Below, piece by piece: positions 33,433 through 42,413 of a stretch of DNA of 60,255 nt. Every line of letters begins with the position of its first letter. Position 1 is the stretch's first letter. The DNA is from an uncultured bacterium (GTDB lineage Bacteria > Verrucomicrobiota > Kiritimatiellia > RFP12 > UBA1067). The DNA is taken from assembly GCA_902764415.1 (NCBI GenBank), contig CACWVU010000011.1:1-60255 (forward strand), read 5' to 3'. A program made the translations under genes and the position numbers. Below the pieces are notes generated by a model that saw nothing but the letters and a program-made list of their open reading frames with translations, was not told where the DNA came from and did not search any database.

Positions 33433-34923
33433 ATGAAGTCGATGAAGATGGCGGCGGCGGCCGCGGCGGCGGCCGCGTTCGCCGGCTGCACCCAGTACAT
33501 CCCCTCGGTGGGCCCGTCCTACGAGGAGCCGGAGGTGACGGCGGAGTCGCATCCGCTCCCCGACGCCGGCTACCCGACGACGAACGTGGCCGCCGACTGC
33601 TCGTACGTGCCGGCCGCGACCAACGAGGACCCGCGCGTCGAGATCTCGCGCGAGGCGGTGGCGCACTGGTGGGAGCACTTCAACGACCCGGTCCTGGAGG
33701 AGCTGGTCCTCGGCGCGGCCACCAACAACCTCTCGTTCCAGACCGCCAAGAAGCGCCTCGAGCAGGCCAACTACGAGCTGCTCGGCTCCTACGCGGCGTT
33801 CCTGCCCCAGTTCGACGTCAACGGCTCCTGGACGCTCGCGCGCTACGGCGCGAACGTGCCGGCGGGCGGCGGCGAGGCGGTAGGCTACAAGACGACGAGC
33901 GTTGCGCTCGACGGCCAGTGGGAGATCGACGTCTTCGGCGGCAGCCGCCGCCAGACCGAGGCCAACATCGCGCTTGCCGAGGCTGCGAGCTGGTCGGTGG
34001 CGGACGCCTGGGTGGAGCTCACCACCCAGATCGGCGAGCAGTACGTAAACCTGCGCACCACCCAGGAGCGCATCGCGGTGGCGCGCACCAACCTCGTCCT
34101 CCAGACCGAGACGTATGACATCCTGAAGTCCCGCTTCGACTCCGGCATCGGCGACGAGCTCGCCGTCAACCAGTGCGCCTACATCGTCGAGCAGACGCGC
34201 GCGCGCATTCCGCAGCTGCTCGCCGTCGAGGAGAAGCTCAAGAACGCGATCGCGGTGCTGGCGGGCGTGGTGCCGGGCGCGCTCGACGCGGCGCTCGCGC
34301 CGCCGAGGGAGCGCCGTGACTGGATGCTCGCGCCGCAGAAGGTGTCGGACCTGCCGCTCGACATGATGCGCGCCCGGCCCGACGTCAAGGGGTGCGAGCG
34401 CAAGCTCGCGGCCATGACGGCGTATGTCGGCGTCGCCAAGGCGCAGTGGTTCCCCAAGCTCTACATCAACGGCACGGTCGGCTTCTCCAAGCGCAACAGC
34501 GTCAAGCTCTTCGACCGCGAGTCGCTGTTCTCCACCATCGGCCCGGCCGTGAGCTGGCCGATCTTCCAGGGCGGCGCGATCTACGCCAACGTGAAGGCGG
34601 CGGAGGCGAAGATGGACCAGGCCGCGCTCGACTACGCGCTCGCCGTCGAGCAGGCGTTCGCCGACGTGCGCGACGCGTACTCCGCCTACACCCAGGAGTA
34701 CCACCGCCTGCAGGCGCTGACTGCCGCGGTGAAGGCGGCGTCGGACGCGGTGGCGATCTCGAAGGACCTGTACCAGAACGGGCTCAAGGACTTCAACAAC
34801 GTCCTCGACGCGCAGCGCTCGCGCCTGCAGCTCGAGGAGGAGCTGGTGGAGTCGCGCGGCGAGATCACCGTGACCCTGATCAGGCTCTACAAGGCGCTGG
34901 GAGGCGGCCTCGCGGCCGACTGA
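33433..34923 (+). CDS. Outer-membrane efflux lipoprotein (TolC/NodT/OprM type)
   Basis: 496-residue trimeric channel of the tripartite pump. The signal is Ala-rich with lipobox FAGC near residue 17, giving mature CTQYIPSVGPSYEEP. Two OEP repeats follow, with HWWEHFNDPVLEELVLGA at the start, DLPLDMMRARPDVKGCERKLAAM in the middle and LYQNGLKDFNNVLDAQRSRLQLEEEL at the end, matching the NodT family. GAAAGGA (33420-33426) supports the ATG at 33433; an in-frame ATG at 33418 is less likely. cpaB starts 4 nt after its stop. Confidence 0.93.
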   Translation: MKSMKMAAAAAAAAAFAGCTQYIPSVGPSYEEPEVTAESHPLPDAGYPTTNVAADCSYVPAATNEDPRVEISREAVAHWWEHFNDPVLEELVLGAATNNLSFQTAKKRLEQANYELLGSYAAFLPQFDVNGSWTLARYGANVPAGGGEAVGYKTTSVALDGQWEIDVFGGSRRQTEANIALAEAASWSVADAWVELTTQIGEQYVNLRTTQERIAVARTNLVLQTETYDILKSRFDSGIGDELAVNQCAYIVEQTRARIPQLLAVEEKLKNAIAVLAGVVPGALDAALAPPRERRDWMLAPQKVSDLPLDMMRARPDVKGCERKLAAMTAYVGVAKAQWFPKLYINGTVGFSKRNSVKLFDRESLFSTIGPAVSWPIFQGGAIYANVKAAEAKMDQAALDYALAVEQAFADVRDAYSAYTQEYHRLQALTAAVKAASDAVAISKDLYQNGLKDFNNVLDAQRSRLQLEEELVESRGEITVTLIRLYKALGGGLAAD

Positions 34924-34927
34924 CGAC

Positions 34928-35731
34928 ATGCCGCGCAAGATAGTCCTCGTCGTGTCCCTCGCCGCCGGCGTCGTCGCCGCGGTCGTCACCAACATCGCCT
35001 TCTCGGCCAAGGAGGCCGAGGTGGCCAGGGCCAAGCGCGCGATCAACGAGCGCTACGGCACCATCGACGCGGTGGTGTTCTACGCCGACGTTCCGGCGGG
35101 GACCGTGCTTTCCGAGGACGACCTCGGCAAGTTGAGGCTGCCGGCGCTGGGGCTGCGCGGCCAGGCGGTGGAGAATTCGGCCTACCGCGACGTGCTCGGC
35201 CGCAAGCTCCTTGCCGCGCACAAGCGGGGCGAGGTGCTGTTCTGGTCCGACGTGGAGGGCGGCGACCCGTCCGCGAAGGGGATTTCCGCCGACATCAAGA
35301 AGAACATGCGCGCGGTCTCGGTGAACTGCTCCGGCGCGGCGAGCGTCTCGGGGATGGTCAGGCCCAACGACCACGTTGACGTCATCGGCACCTTCGACTT
35401 CGACGGCGCGGCGGGCCGGCGCGACTTCGTTACCTGCACCATGCTCCAGAACGTGCTCGTCCTCGCGACCGGCTCCGAGACCGCCAAGGGGCGCGACCGC
35501 ACCGCCGGCCTCCGCCAGCAGTACTCGACCGTCACGCTCGAGGTGACGCCGCGCGAGGCCGAGATGCTCGCCTTCGCCGAGCAGCTCAAGGGCAGGATCG
35601 TCCTTTCGCTCCGCAACCGCGGCGACACCTCCTACGAGAAGGAGCTCCCCAAGGTCGACTTCGAGAAGATCCGCTCCGAGATCGAGGAGCTCAACCTCAA
35701 GCGCCAGTCCCAGCGGCTGGCGGTGCGCTGA
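34928..35731 (+). CDS. cpaB: Flp/Tad pilus assembly protein CpaB (RcpC)
   Basis: 267 residues. One N-terminal membrane segment (about 5-25) is followed by a SAF-like domain starting VVFYADVPAGTVLSEDDL and the RcpC/CpaB domain with MRAVSVNCSGAASVSGMVRPNDHVDV. CpaB helps position the secretin of Tad pili. It begins directly after the efflux operon with no promoter seen, so the three pilus genes may be transcribed by readthrough. Confidence 0.87.
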   Translation: MPRKIVLVVSLAAGVVAAVVTNIAFSAKEAEVARAKRAINERYGTIDAVVFYADVPAGTVLSEDDLGKLRLPALGLRGQAVENSAYRDVLGRKLLAAHKRGEVLFWSDVEGGDPSAKGISADIKKNMRAVSVNCSGAASVSGMVRPNDHVDVIGTFDFDGAAGRRDFVTCTMLQNVLVLATGSETAKGRDRTAGLRQQYSTVTLEVTPREAEMLAFAEQLKGRIVLSLRNRGDTSYEKELPKVDFEKIRSEIEELNLKRQSQRLAVR

Positions 35732-35745
35732 AGGGGCGTGCGGCG

Positions 35746-37407
35746 ATGCACCTGACGACGATCGTCAACGGCGTCAAGGAGACGCGCGAGCTGGAGGACG
35801 GCTCCTACCTCGTCGGCCGCGCCGAGGCCTGCCGCATCCGGCTGCCGTTCCCGGACGTCTCCGAACGCCACGCGATCCTGACGATCAACGGCGCGTCCGC
35901 GGTGATCGAGGACCTCAACAGCGCCAACGGCACCTTCGTGAACGGCGCCGCGGTCGAGGGCCCCGTGAAGCTCGACGACGGAATGGTGGTCCAGATCGGC
36001 ACCACCCTGATGCGCGTCAGCGGCGACGAGCCGCCGCCGGAGCCGGAGGCAGAGGAGGCGCCGCGCGCCGAGCCGAAGGCAAACGGCGGCGACGACGACG
36101 AGGCGCCCGGCGAGTCGGCCGACCCGATGCGCGAGATCCGCCGCAGCGCGCAGGAGCAGATCCACCGCGAGCTCCTCAAGCGCCTCGACATGAAGCGGCT
36201 CACCGTCGAGGGCGTCGACCGCGAGGGGCTGGAGCAGACCGCGCGCGAGAAGATCCGCGACATCGTGGACGAAGTGGTGTCGAAGGGGAGGCTCCCCGAA
36301 GGCATCGACCCGGTGCGGCTCGAGGACGACGTCTTCAACGAGGCGATGCGGCTCGGTCCGCTCGAGGAGCTGCTGGCCGACGACTCCGTGGCCGAGATCA
36401 TGGTCAACGGACCTTCGCGGGTGTACGTCGAGCGCCACGGCCGGCTGGAGCTCTCCGACTGCCAGTTCTCCGACGACGCGAGCGTCCTCTCGGTGATCGA
36501 GCGCATCGTCGCCCCGCTCGGACGGCGCATCGACGAGTCGCAGCCCTATGTGGACGCGCGCCTCGCCGACGGCAGCCGCGTCAACGCGATCATCGCCCCG
36601 CTCGCGCTCTCCGGCCCCACGATCACCATCCGCAAGTTCTCGCGCAAGGCGTTTACGGCGGAGGACTTCATCCGCTTCGGCACCTGGACCGAGCAGGCGG
36701 CCGAGTTCATGCGCCTCTGCGTGCGCTTGAGGAAGAACATCATCGTCGCGGGCGGCACCGGCTCCGGCAAGACGACGCTCCTCAACCTGCTCTCCGGCTT
36801 CATCCCGCGCACCGAGCGCATCGTGACCGTCGAGGACGCGGCGGAGCTGCGGCTCCAGCAGCCGCACGTGGTGCGGCTCGAGGCGCGTCCGCCGAACATC
36901 GAGGGCAAGGGCGCGGTGACGATCCGCGACCTGGTGAAGAACTGCCTCCGCATGCGCCCCGACCGCATCATCGTGGGCGAGTGCCGCGGCGGCGAGGCGC
37001 TGGACATGCTCCAGGCGATGAACACCGGCCACGACGGCTCGCTCACCACCGTCCACGCCAATTCGCCGCGGGACGTCGTCTCGCGCCTTGAGACGATGGT
37101 GCTGATGAGCGGCATGGACCTGCCGTCGCGCGCCATTCGCGAGCAGATCGCGAGCGCCGTCGACATCATCATCCACGAGTCGCGCATGTCCGACGGCTCG
37201 CGCAAGGTGGACGCGATCACCGAGGTGACCGGGCTCGAGGGCACGCAGATCGTGATGCAGGACCTCTTCACCTTCGTCCAGAGCGGAGTCGGCGCCGACG
37301 GCAAGGTGATCGGCGAGTTCAAGTCCACGGGGGCGGTGCCGACCTGGATCGACCAGGCGCGGAGCCGCGGCATCGACGTCGACATGTCGATGTTCGCAGG
37401 CGAATAG
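35746..37407 (+). CDS. cpaF: Tad/Flp pilus ATPase CpaF with an N-terminal FHA domain
   Basis: Secretion ATPase that powers Tad pilus extension, 553 residues. Residues about 3-90 are an FHA phosphothreonine-binding domain (SYLVGRAEACRIRLP, then SERHAIL and NSANGTFVNG). An acidic Pro/Glu linker (about 95-125) follows, then the CpaF all-helical N-part and the ATPase with Walker A AGGTGSGKTT (about 335-344), TVEDAAELRLQQPHVVRLE, RMRPDRIIVGECRGGEAL and GHDGSLTTVHANS. The FHA domain suggests control by Ser/Thr kinase phosphorylation of a partner. Confidence 0.94.
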   Translation: MHLTTIVNGVKETRELEDGSYLVGRAEACRIRLPFPDVSERHAILTINGASAVIEDLNSANGTFVNGAAVEGPVKLDDGMVVQIGTTLMRVSGDEPPPEPEAEEAPRAEPKANGGDDDEAPGESADPMREIRRSAQEQIHRELLKRLDMKRLTVEGVDREGLEQTAREKIRDIVDEVVSKGRLPEGIDPVRLEDDVFNEAMRLGPLEELLADDSVAEIMVNGPSRVYVERHGRLELSDCQFSDDASVLSVIERIVAPLGRRIDESQPYVDARLADGSRVNAIIAPLALSGPTITIRKFSRKAFTAEDFIRFGTWTEQAAEFMRLCVRLRKNIIVAGGTGSGKTTLLNLLSGFIPRTERIVTVEDAAELRLQQPHVVRLEARPPNIEGKGAVTIRDLVKNCLRMRPDRIIVGECRGGEALDMLQAMNTGHDGSLTTVHANSPRDVVSRLETMVLMSGMDLPSRAIREQIASAVDIIIHESRMSDGSRKVDAITEVTGLEGTQIVMQDLFTFVQSGVGADGKVIGEFKSTGAVPTWIDQARSRGIDVDMSMFAGE

Positions 37408-37421
37408 GGGGCGCGAAGGGG

Positions 37422-38111
37422 ATGTCCGCCGACCTCATGCACGCCGTCGCCACGCTGCTCGCCGCCGCGGCCGCCGCCGGCGTCGCCTGGTACTTCGCCG
37501 CGGGGGTGAAGATCAAGGCCGGCTGGCAGAACGGCACCAGCCCGCTCGCGCGCTGGCTCGACGCGCGCCGCCGCGCCGCCTTCAACGCCCAGCTCCCGGA
37601 GGCGCTGGCGACGATGTCCAACGCGCTCCGCGCCGGCTTCTCGATCTCGCAGGCGTTCGACTCCGTGGTCGAGCAGGGCGAGGCGCCGATGAGCGAGGAG
37701 TTCGCCATCCTCCGGCAGCAGCTCCAGGTCGGGATGAGCTTCGAGGACGCGCTGGAGTCGCTCTCGCAGCGCGTCGGGTCCGACGACCTCACCCTCGTCA
37801 CCACCTCCATCCTCATCTCGCGCCGCACCGGCGGCAACGTGACCGAGATCTTCGACCGCATCTCCGACACCATCCGCGGCAGAATGCGCATCGAGCGCAA
37901 GATCCGCTCGCTCACCGCCCAGGGCAGGCTGCAGGGAGCCATCGTCTCGCTGATGCCGGTCCTGCTCGGCGGCGCGATGCTCGCGATCAAGCCGAAGATG
38001 ATGATTCCCTTCCTCTGCAGCGCGACCGGCGCCGTCTCGGTGCTGGTGATGTTCGCCCTCATCGCCATCGGCTGGGCGATGATCCGGAGAATTATCCGCA
38101 TCGACGTCTGA
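37422..38111 (+). CDS. tadB: Tad pilus inner-membrane platform protein, TadB-like
   Basis: 229 residues with an N-terminal membrane segment, one GspF/T2SF domain (ALATMSNALRAGFSISQAFDSVVEQGEAPMSEE, then LTLVTTSILISRRTGGNVTEIFD) and two C-terminal membrane segments. This is the layout of TadB/TadC. It is shorter than typical TadB, with little sequence before the domain. A second platform protein, pilin, secretin and prepilin peptidase are not in the window, so the set is incomplete here. Confidence 0.85.
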   Translation: MSADLMHAVATLLAAAAAAGVAWYFAAGVKIKAGWQNGTSPLARWLDARRRAAFNAQLPEALATMSNALRAGFSISQAFDSVVEQGEAPMSEEFAILRQQLQVGMSFEDALESLSQRVGSDDLTLVTTSILISRRTGGNVTEIFDRISDTIRGRMRIERKIRSLTAQGRLQGAIVSLMPVLLGGAMLAIKPKMMIPFLCSATGAVSVLVMFALIAIGWAMIRRIIRIDV

Positions 38112-38112
38112 A

Positions 38113-38134
38113 TTTTTTGGTATAATCCGCGTCA
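38113..38134 (+). promoter_or_regulatory. Leaderless extended -10 promoter of potABC
   Basis: TTTTTTGGTATAATCCGCG begins 2 nt after the tadB stop. TATAAT is at 38121-38126, and the ATG at 38135 starts 8 nt later. There is no Shine-Dalgarno. Confidence 0.75.
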
Positions 38135-39241
38135 ATGAACAACGACTTCCTCGTATTCGACCACGTGACCAAGCGCTTCGGCGCGATGACTGCTGTGAAC
38201 GACGTCTCGCTCACGGTCAGCAAGGGCGAGTTCTTTTCGCTCCTGGGGCCGTCCGGCTGCGGCAAGACGACGCTCCTGAGGATGCTCGGCGGATTCGAGC
38301 GGCCAGACTCCGGCCGCATCTACCTCGAGGGTCGCGACATCACCGACCTGCCCCCGAACCAGCGCCGCGTCCACACGGTCTTCCAGAACTACGCGCTCTT
38401 CCCCACCATGACGGTGTGGGACAACATCGCGTTCTCGCTCAAGCTCGCGAAGAAGCCGAAGGCGGAGATCGAGTCGAGCGTGGACGGCATCCTGGAGATG
38501 ATCCAGCTCTCCGACCAGGCGTGGAAGTACCCGAACCAGCTCTCCGGCGGCCAGAAGCAGCGCGTCGCCATCGCCCGCGCGCTTGTCGACCGCCCGCAGG
38601 TGCTGCTCCTCGACGAGCCGCTTGCCGCGCTCGACCTGAAGCTCAGGCAGCACATGCTCATCGAGCTTGACGCGATCCACGACCAGGTCGGCATCACCTT
38701 CCTCTACGTCACCCACGACCAGGGCGAGGCGATGTCGCTCTCCGACCGCATCGCCGTCATCAACCGCGGCCAGGTGGAGCAGCTCGACGGCCCCGCCAAG
38801 ATCTACGAGGCACCGGCGAGCCGCTTCGTCGCCTCGTTCATCGGCGACACCAACTTCTTCTCCGGCGAGATCGCCGCGGTCGAGGGCGACTACTGCCTGC
38901 TCGACGTCGACGGCTTTCCGCAGATCAAGGCATACAACGACAAGCAGCTCAAGGTCGGCCAGCGGGTGGACCTCTCGGTGCGCCCCGAGAAGATCCGCGT
39001 CACCATGTCGCCGCCGCCGCCGGAGAAGGGCGCGTCGATCAACGTCTTCCCCGCGAAGGTGCGCGACATCGTCTACCAGGGCGTCTACACCAAGTTCTGG
39101 GTCACCGCCGGCGAGCTCCGTATCCAGTCGCTCAAGCCCCATTCGCGCTTTCTGCTCGACCAGGAGACCATCACCTGGAACGACGACGTGTTCGTGTGGT
39201 GGCATCCGGACGACGGCTACATGGTGGAATCGAGGCCGTGA
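38135..39241 (+). CDS. potA: Spermidine/putrescine ABC transporter ATP-binding protein
   Basis: 368 residues. Walker A is GPSGCGKTT (about 39-47), then QNYALFPTMTVWDNIAF, signature [15 protein letters not shown] and Walker B LLLDEPLAALDLKLR, with the switch His in VTHDQGEAMSLSDR. The C-terminal TOBE-type regulatory domain covers about 245-368 (LSVRPEKIRVTM). It drives polyamine uptake with PotB and PotC. Its stop overlaps the potB GTG by 4 nt. Confidence 0.93.
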   Translation: MNNDFLVFDHVTKRFGAMTAVNDVSLTVSKGEFFSLLGPSGCGKTTLLRMLGGFERPDSGRIYLEGRDITDLPPNQRRVHTVFQNYALFPTMTVWDNIAFSLKLAKKPKAEIESSVDGILEMIQLSDQAWKYPNQLSGGQKQRVAIARALVDRPQVLLLDEPLAALDLKLRQHMLIELDAIHDQVGITFLYVTHDQGEAMSLSDRIAVINRGQVEQLDGPAKIYEAPASRFVASFIGDTNFFSGEIAAVEGDYCLLDVDGFPQIKAYNDKQLKVGQRVDLSVRPEKIRVTMSPPPPEKGASINVFPAKVRDIVYQGVYTKFWVTAGELRIQSLKPHSRFLLDQETITWNDDVFVWWHPDDGYMVESRP

Positions 39242-40233
39242 ACAACCCTCTGCGCTCGAAAAGGACCGAATGGGTCGTCACGCTGCCGGGGTTCCTCTGG
39301 CTGGCGCTCTTCTTCGCCGTGCCGGCGCTCATCGTGCTGGCGTTCACCTTCCACGGCCACGACGCCTCGGGCGGCGTCGGCGAGTGGTCGCTCTCCACCT
39401 GGCGCGAGCTCGTGGACCCCGACTACCCGGCGATCGTCTGGAACACGATCAGGATCTCGTTCGAGGTCACGGTCTGGTCGATCGTCCTCGCGGTCCCGTC
39501 AGCCTACGCGATCGCGCGGATGAACTCGCGCTGGCGCGCGGTGGTGGCCGGCTCGATCATGCTGCCGTTCTGGACCAGCTTCGTGGTGAGGGTCTTCGCC
39601 TGGAAGACGATGCTCCATCCCGACGGCTGGCTGCAGGCGTGCTACTGCGCGTGGCTTAGGACGCGCGAATGGCTCTTCAGCTGGCTGCCCGCGGCGGTCC
39701 AGAAGCTGCTTGTCGCAATCGGCGCGGCGTCGTCCGAGCCGTTCTCGGAGACCACCTCGACCATCCTCGACTCCGAGGCGGCGGTGGTGCTCGTCTCCGT
39801 CTACTCCTTCCTGCCGTTCGCGATCATGCCCATCTACACCGCGGCGGAGAAGTTCGACTTCTCGCTGATGGAGGCGGCGCGCGACCTTGGCGCCAAGAAC
39901 TTCTACGCCTTCCGCAAGATTTTCCTCCCCGGCGTCCGGCAGGGCGTCGTCTCGGCGGTGCTGATGGTGTTCATCCCGGCGATCGGCTCCTACGTCATCC
40001 CGCAGATGCTCGGCGGCACCAACTGCGTCTTGATCGGCAACAAGATCTTCATGCGCGCGATCCAGAACCGCAATATCCCGCACGCCTCGGCGCTCGCCGC
40101 GCTGATGGCGGTGTCGGTGCTGGTGCCGCTCGGGATGGCGCTGTGGTGGAAGAAGCGCCAGGACGCGCGCGGCCGCCGCCGCATCCAGGAGCAGTCGGCG
40201 CGCATGGGCGCGGAAGGGGGGCGCGCGTCATGA
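39238..40233 (+). CDS. potB: Spermidine/putrescine ABC transporter permease PotB
   Basis: 331 residues, six hydrophobic segments. An N-terminal WVVTLPGFLWLALFFAVPALIVL is followed by the binding-protein-dependent permease core with an EAA-type loop EAARDLGAKNFYAFRKIFLPGVRQG. A GTG start at 39238 overlaps the potA stop (4 nt), and its stop overlaps the potC ATG. An extra loop (about 140-180) between membrane segments is longer than usual. Confidence 0.92.
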   Translation: MNNPLRSKRTEWVVTLPGFLWLALFFAVPALIVLAFTFHGHDASGGVGEWSLSTWRELVDPDYPAIVWNTIRISFEVTVWSIVLAVPSAYAIARMNSRWRAVVAGSIMLPFWTSFVVRVFAWKTMLHPDGWLQACYCAWLRTREWLFSWLPAAVQKLLVAIGAASSEPFSETTSTILDSEAAVVLVSVYSFLPFAIMPIYTAAEKFDFSLMEAARDLGAKNFYAFRKIFLPGVRQGVVSAVLMVFIPAIGSYVIPQMLGGTNCVLIGNKIFMRAIQNRNIPHASALAALMAVSVLVPLGMALWWKKRQDARGRRRIQEQSARMGAEGGRAS

Positions 40234-41054
40234 AGCGGTCGATGTTCTCGGTGGCGGTGCTCGCCGCGGTGCTCGCCTTCCTCTACGTGCCGATCGTGCT
40301 CGTCGTCGTCTACGGCTTCATCCCCAACGGCATCTCGATGTCGTTCTTCGACGCGCACGGCCGCTTCATCGGCTTCACCTGCAAGTGGTACGCCCAGATC
40401 TTCTCCGGCGACTACTCGGTGAAGGCGCTGATGCAGAGCTTCTGGCTGTCGCTCACCGTCGCCGGGCTGTCCACCCTCGTCTCCTGCGTGATCGGCACCA
40501 CCTCGGCGCTCGCCCTCCACCGCTGGCGCGATCGGCTCCAGACCATCCACCACGCGCTCGTCTACACCCCGCTCGTCATGCCCGACATCCTCATCGGCAT
40601 CTCGCTACTGATGCTCTTCGTGGCGGTCAAGGTGGAGTGCGGGTTCTGGACCATCCTCATCGCCCACGTCACGTTCTGCGTCTCCTACGTGGCGATGACC
40701 GTGCTCGCTCGGCTCCAGGACTTCGACGACCGCATCACCGAGGCCGCCTACGACCTCGGCGCCGGGCCGTGGTACGCGTTCTTCCACGTGGAGCTCCCCA
40801 TCCTGCTCCCGGGCATCGTCGCCGGCGGGCTCCTCGCGTTCACGCTCTCGATCGACGACGTCGTCATCACCTCGTTCGTCAACGGCGCCGGCACCAACAC
40901 CTTCCCGACCTACGTCTCGTCGATGACCAAGCACTCGCGCAACCTGCCGAGCGTGTTCGCGCTCTCGACGCTGATGCTCATCTTCACCTGCGTCCTCGTG
41001 GGCGCCTCCAAGCTCATCACCAGCCGCAGCCACGCCACGGCCAAGAAGGGATAA
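40230..41054 (+). CDS. potC: Spermidine/putrescine ABC transporter permease PotC
   Basis: 274 residues, six membrane segments, with the EAA-type loop EAAYDLGAGPWYAFFHVELPIL and the PotC-typical end TFPTYVSSMTKHSRNLPSVFALSTLML. It forms the heterodimeric channel with PotB. The expected periplasmic polyamine-binding protein PotD does not follow; ruvB begins 9 nt later. Confidence 0.92.
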   Translation: MKRSMFSVAVLAAVLAFLYVPIVLVVVYGFIPNGISMSFFDAHGRFIGFTCKWYAQIFSGDYSVKALMQSFWLSLTVAGLSTLVSCVIGTTSALALHRWRDRLQTIHHALVYTPLVMPDILIGISLLMLFVAVKVECGFWTILIAHVTFCVSYVAMTVLARLQDFDDRITEAAYDLGAGPWYAFFHVELPILLPGIVAGGLLAFTLSIDDVVITSFVNGAGTNTFPTYVSSMTKHSRNLPSVFALSTLMLIFTCVLVGASKLITSRSHATAKKG

Positions 41055-41063
41055 CCGGTCGTC

Positions 41064-42077
41064 ATGGCGGAGAGAAGGCAGAGCGAGGAACTGAACCGGT
41101 CGACGGCGTTCGACAACCGGCTGCGCCCCTCCGACTTCGACGGCTTCGTCGGCCAGTCGAAGGTCCGCGACCGCCTGATGCTCGCGGTGAAGGCGGCGAA
41201 GGACCGCGGCGAGACGCTCGACCACGTGCTCTTCTCCGGCCCGCCCGGCCTCGGCAAGACGACCCTCTCCTACATCCTCGGCGAGGCGATGGGGGTGAAC
41301 GTGAAGACCACCTCCGGCCCGGTCCTCACCAAGCCCGGCGACCTTGCCGGACTCCTCACCTCGCTCGAGCCGGGCGAAATCGTCTTCATCGACGAGATCC
41401 ACCGCATGTCCAAGACGGTGGAGGAATATCTCTATTCGGCGATGGAGGACTTCTCCATCGACATCCTGCTCGACCAGGGACCCAACGCGCGCTCGGTGCG
41501 GCTCGACCTGCCGCGCTTCACCCTCGTCGGCGCCACCACCCGCATCGGCCTCATCGCCGCCCCGCTCCGCGCCCGCTTCGGCCTCGTCAACCGCCTTTCC
41601 TACTACGAGCCGGAGGAGCTCGCCGAGATCGTCCGCCGCTCCGCCGCCAAGCTCGGGGTAGACATCGACGCGGACGGTGCCGCGGAGATCGCCCGCCGCA
41701 GCCGCGGCACCCCCAGGATCGCCAACAACCTCCTGCGCCGCGTGCGCGACTACGCCCAGGTCAAGGCCGGCAACTTCATCACCGGACAGGTCGCCTCCGA
41801 CTCGCTCGCGCTGCTCGAGATCGACCCGCACGGGCTGGACGAGATGGACCGCAAGGTGCTCGAGACGGTGTGCGTGAAGTTCGGTGGCGGACCGGTGGGG
41901 CTCTCCACCATTGCCGTCTCGGTCGGCGAGGAGCCGGACACCATCGAAGAGGCGTACGAGCCGTTCCTGATCATGGAAGGGTATCTGGAGCGGACGCCCA
42001 AGGGACGCGTCGCCACCGACCTCGCCTTCTCAACCCTCGGCCTTCGCCGCGGGAATGGACAGGGGCAGCTGTTCTGA
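41064..42077 (+). CDS. ruvB: Holliday junction branch-migration ATPase RuvB
   Basis: 337 residues. The N-terminal stretch [19 protein letters not shown], Walker [16 protein letters not shown] (about 57-71), Walker [12 protein letters not shown], sensor 1 [12 protein letters not shown], arginine finger region [19 protein letters not shown] and the C-terminal winged helix ([23 protein letters not shown]) are all present. ruvA and ruvC are not adjacent. It is probably cotranscribed from the potA promoter. Confidence 0.97.
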   Translation: MAERRQSEELNRSTAFDNRLRPSDFDGFVGQSKVRDRLMLAVKAAKDRGETLDHVLFSGPPGLGKTTLSYILGEAMGVNVKTTSGPVLTKPGDLAGLLTSLEPGEIVFIDEIHRMSKTVEEYLYSAMEDFSIDILLDQGPNARSVRLDLPRFTLVGATTRIGLIAAPLRARFGLVNRLSYYEPEELAEIVRRSAAKLGVDIDADGAAEIARRSRGTPRIANNLLRRVRDYAQVKAGNFITGQVASDSLALLEIDPHGLDEMDRKVLETVCVKFGGGPVGLSTIAVSVGEEPDTIEEAYEPFLIMEGYLERTPKGRVATDLAFSTLGLRRGNGQGQLF

Positions 42078-42088
42078 CGGGAGGGGCT

Positions 42089-42412
42089 GTGAAGACTGCA
42101 TTGGCGATGCTGGCGCTGTCGATTCCGGCGAGTCCTTTGGTGAACGAGGACGTGCTCGAGCCTTCGGTGGAGAACGAAGTCGAGCACGCGCTTGCCGTCG
42201 CGCCGTCGAACTCGGTCGCGCTCGCCGAGGCAGCGCTCGCCGCGCCGGAGTACTCGCCGCCGCTCGCGGCGCTCGGGGTCACGGGCTCGGTCACGCGCAC
42301 CGCGCTCGCGGTGAAGCTGGTTTCGGAGCAGCGCGCCGACGGGCGCTGGCTCGCGGGGACGAACGACGTCACGGCCGCGGCGGCCGGGGCGCTCATCTGG
42401 TGTCTGCGCTGA
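42089..42412 (+). CDS. Small secreted protein of unknown function
   Basis: 107 residues from a GTG at 42089, which has GGAGG (42080-42084) 4 nt upstream. A short hydrophobic start (MKTALAMLALSIPASP) may be a signal peptide. The C-terminal stretch EQRADGRWLAGTNDVTAAAAGAL resembles one repeat of squalene-hopene cyclase or prenyltransferase alpha/alpha barrels (Q-x-x-DG-x-W followed by TA). One repeat is too little to form an enzyme. It ends 1 nt before the next ATG. No family recognised. Confidence 0.55.
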   Translation: MKTALAMLALSIPASPLVNEDVLEPSVENEVEHALAVAPSNSVALAEAALAAPEYSPPLAALGVTGSVTRTALAVKLVSEQRADGRWLAGTNDVTAAAAGALIWCLR

Positions 42413-42413
42413 G

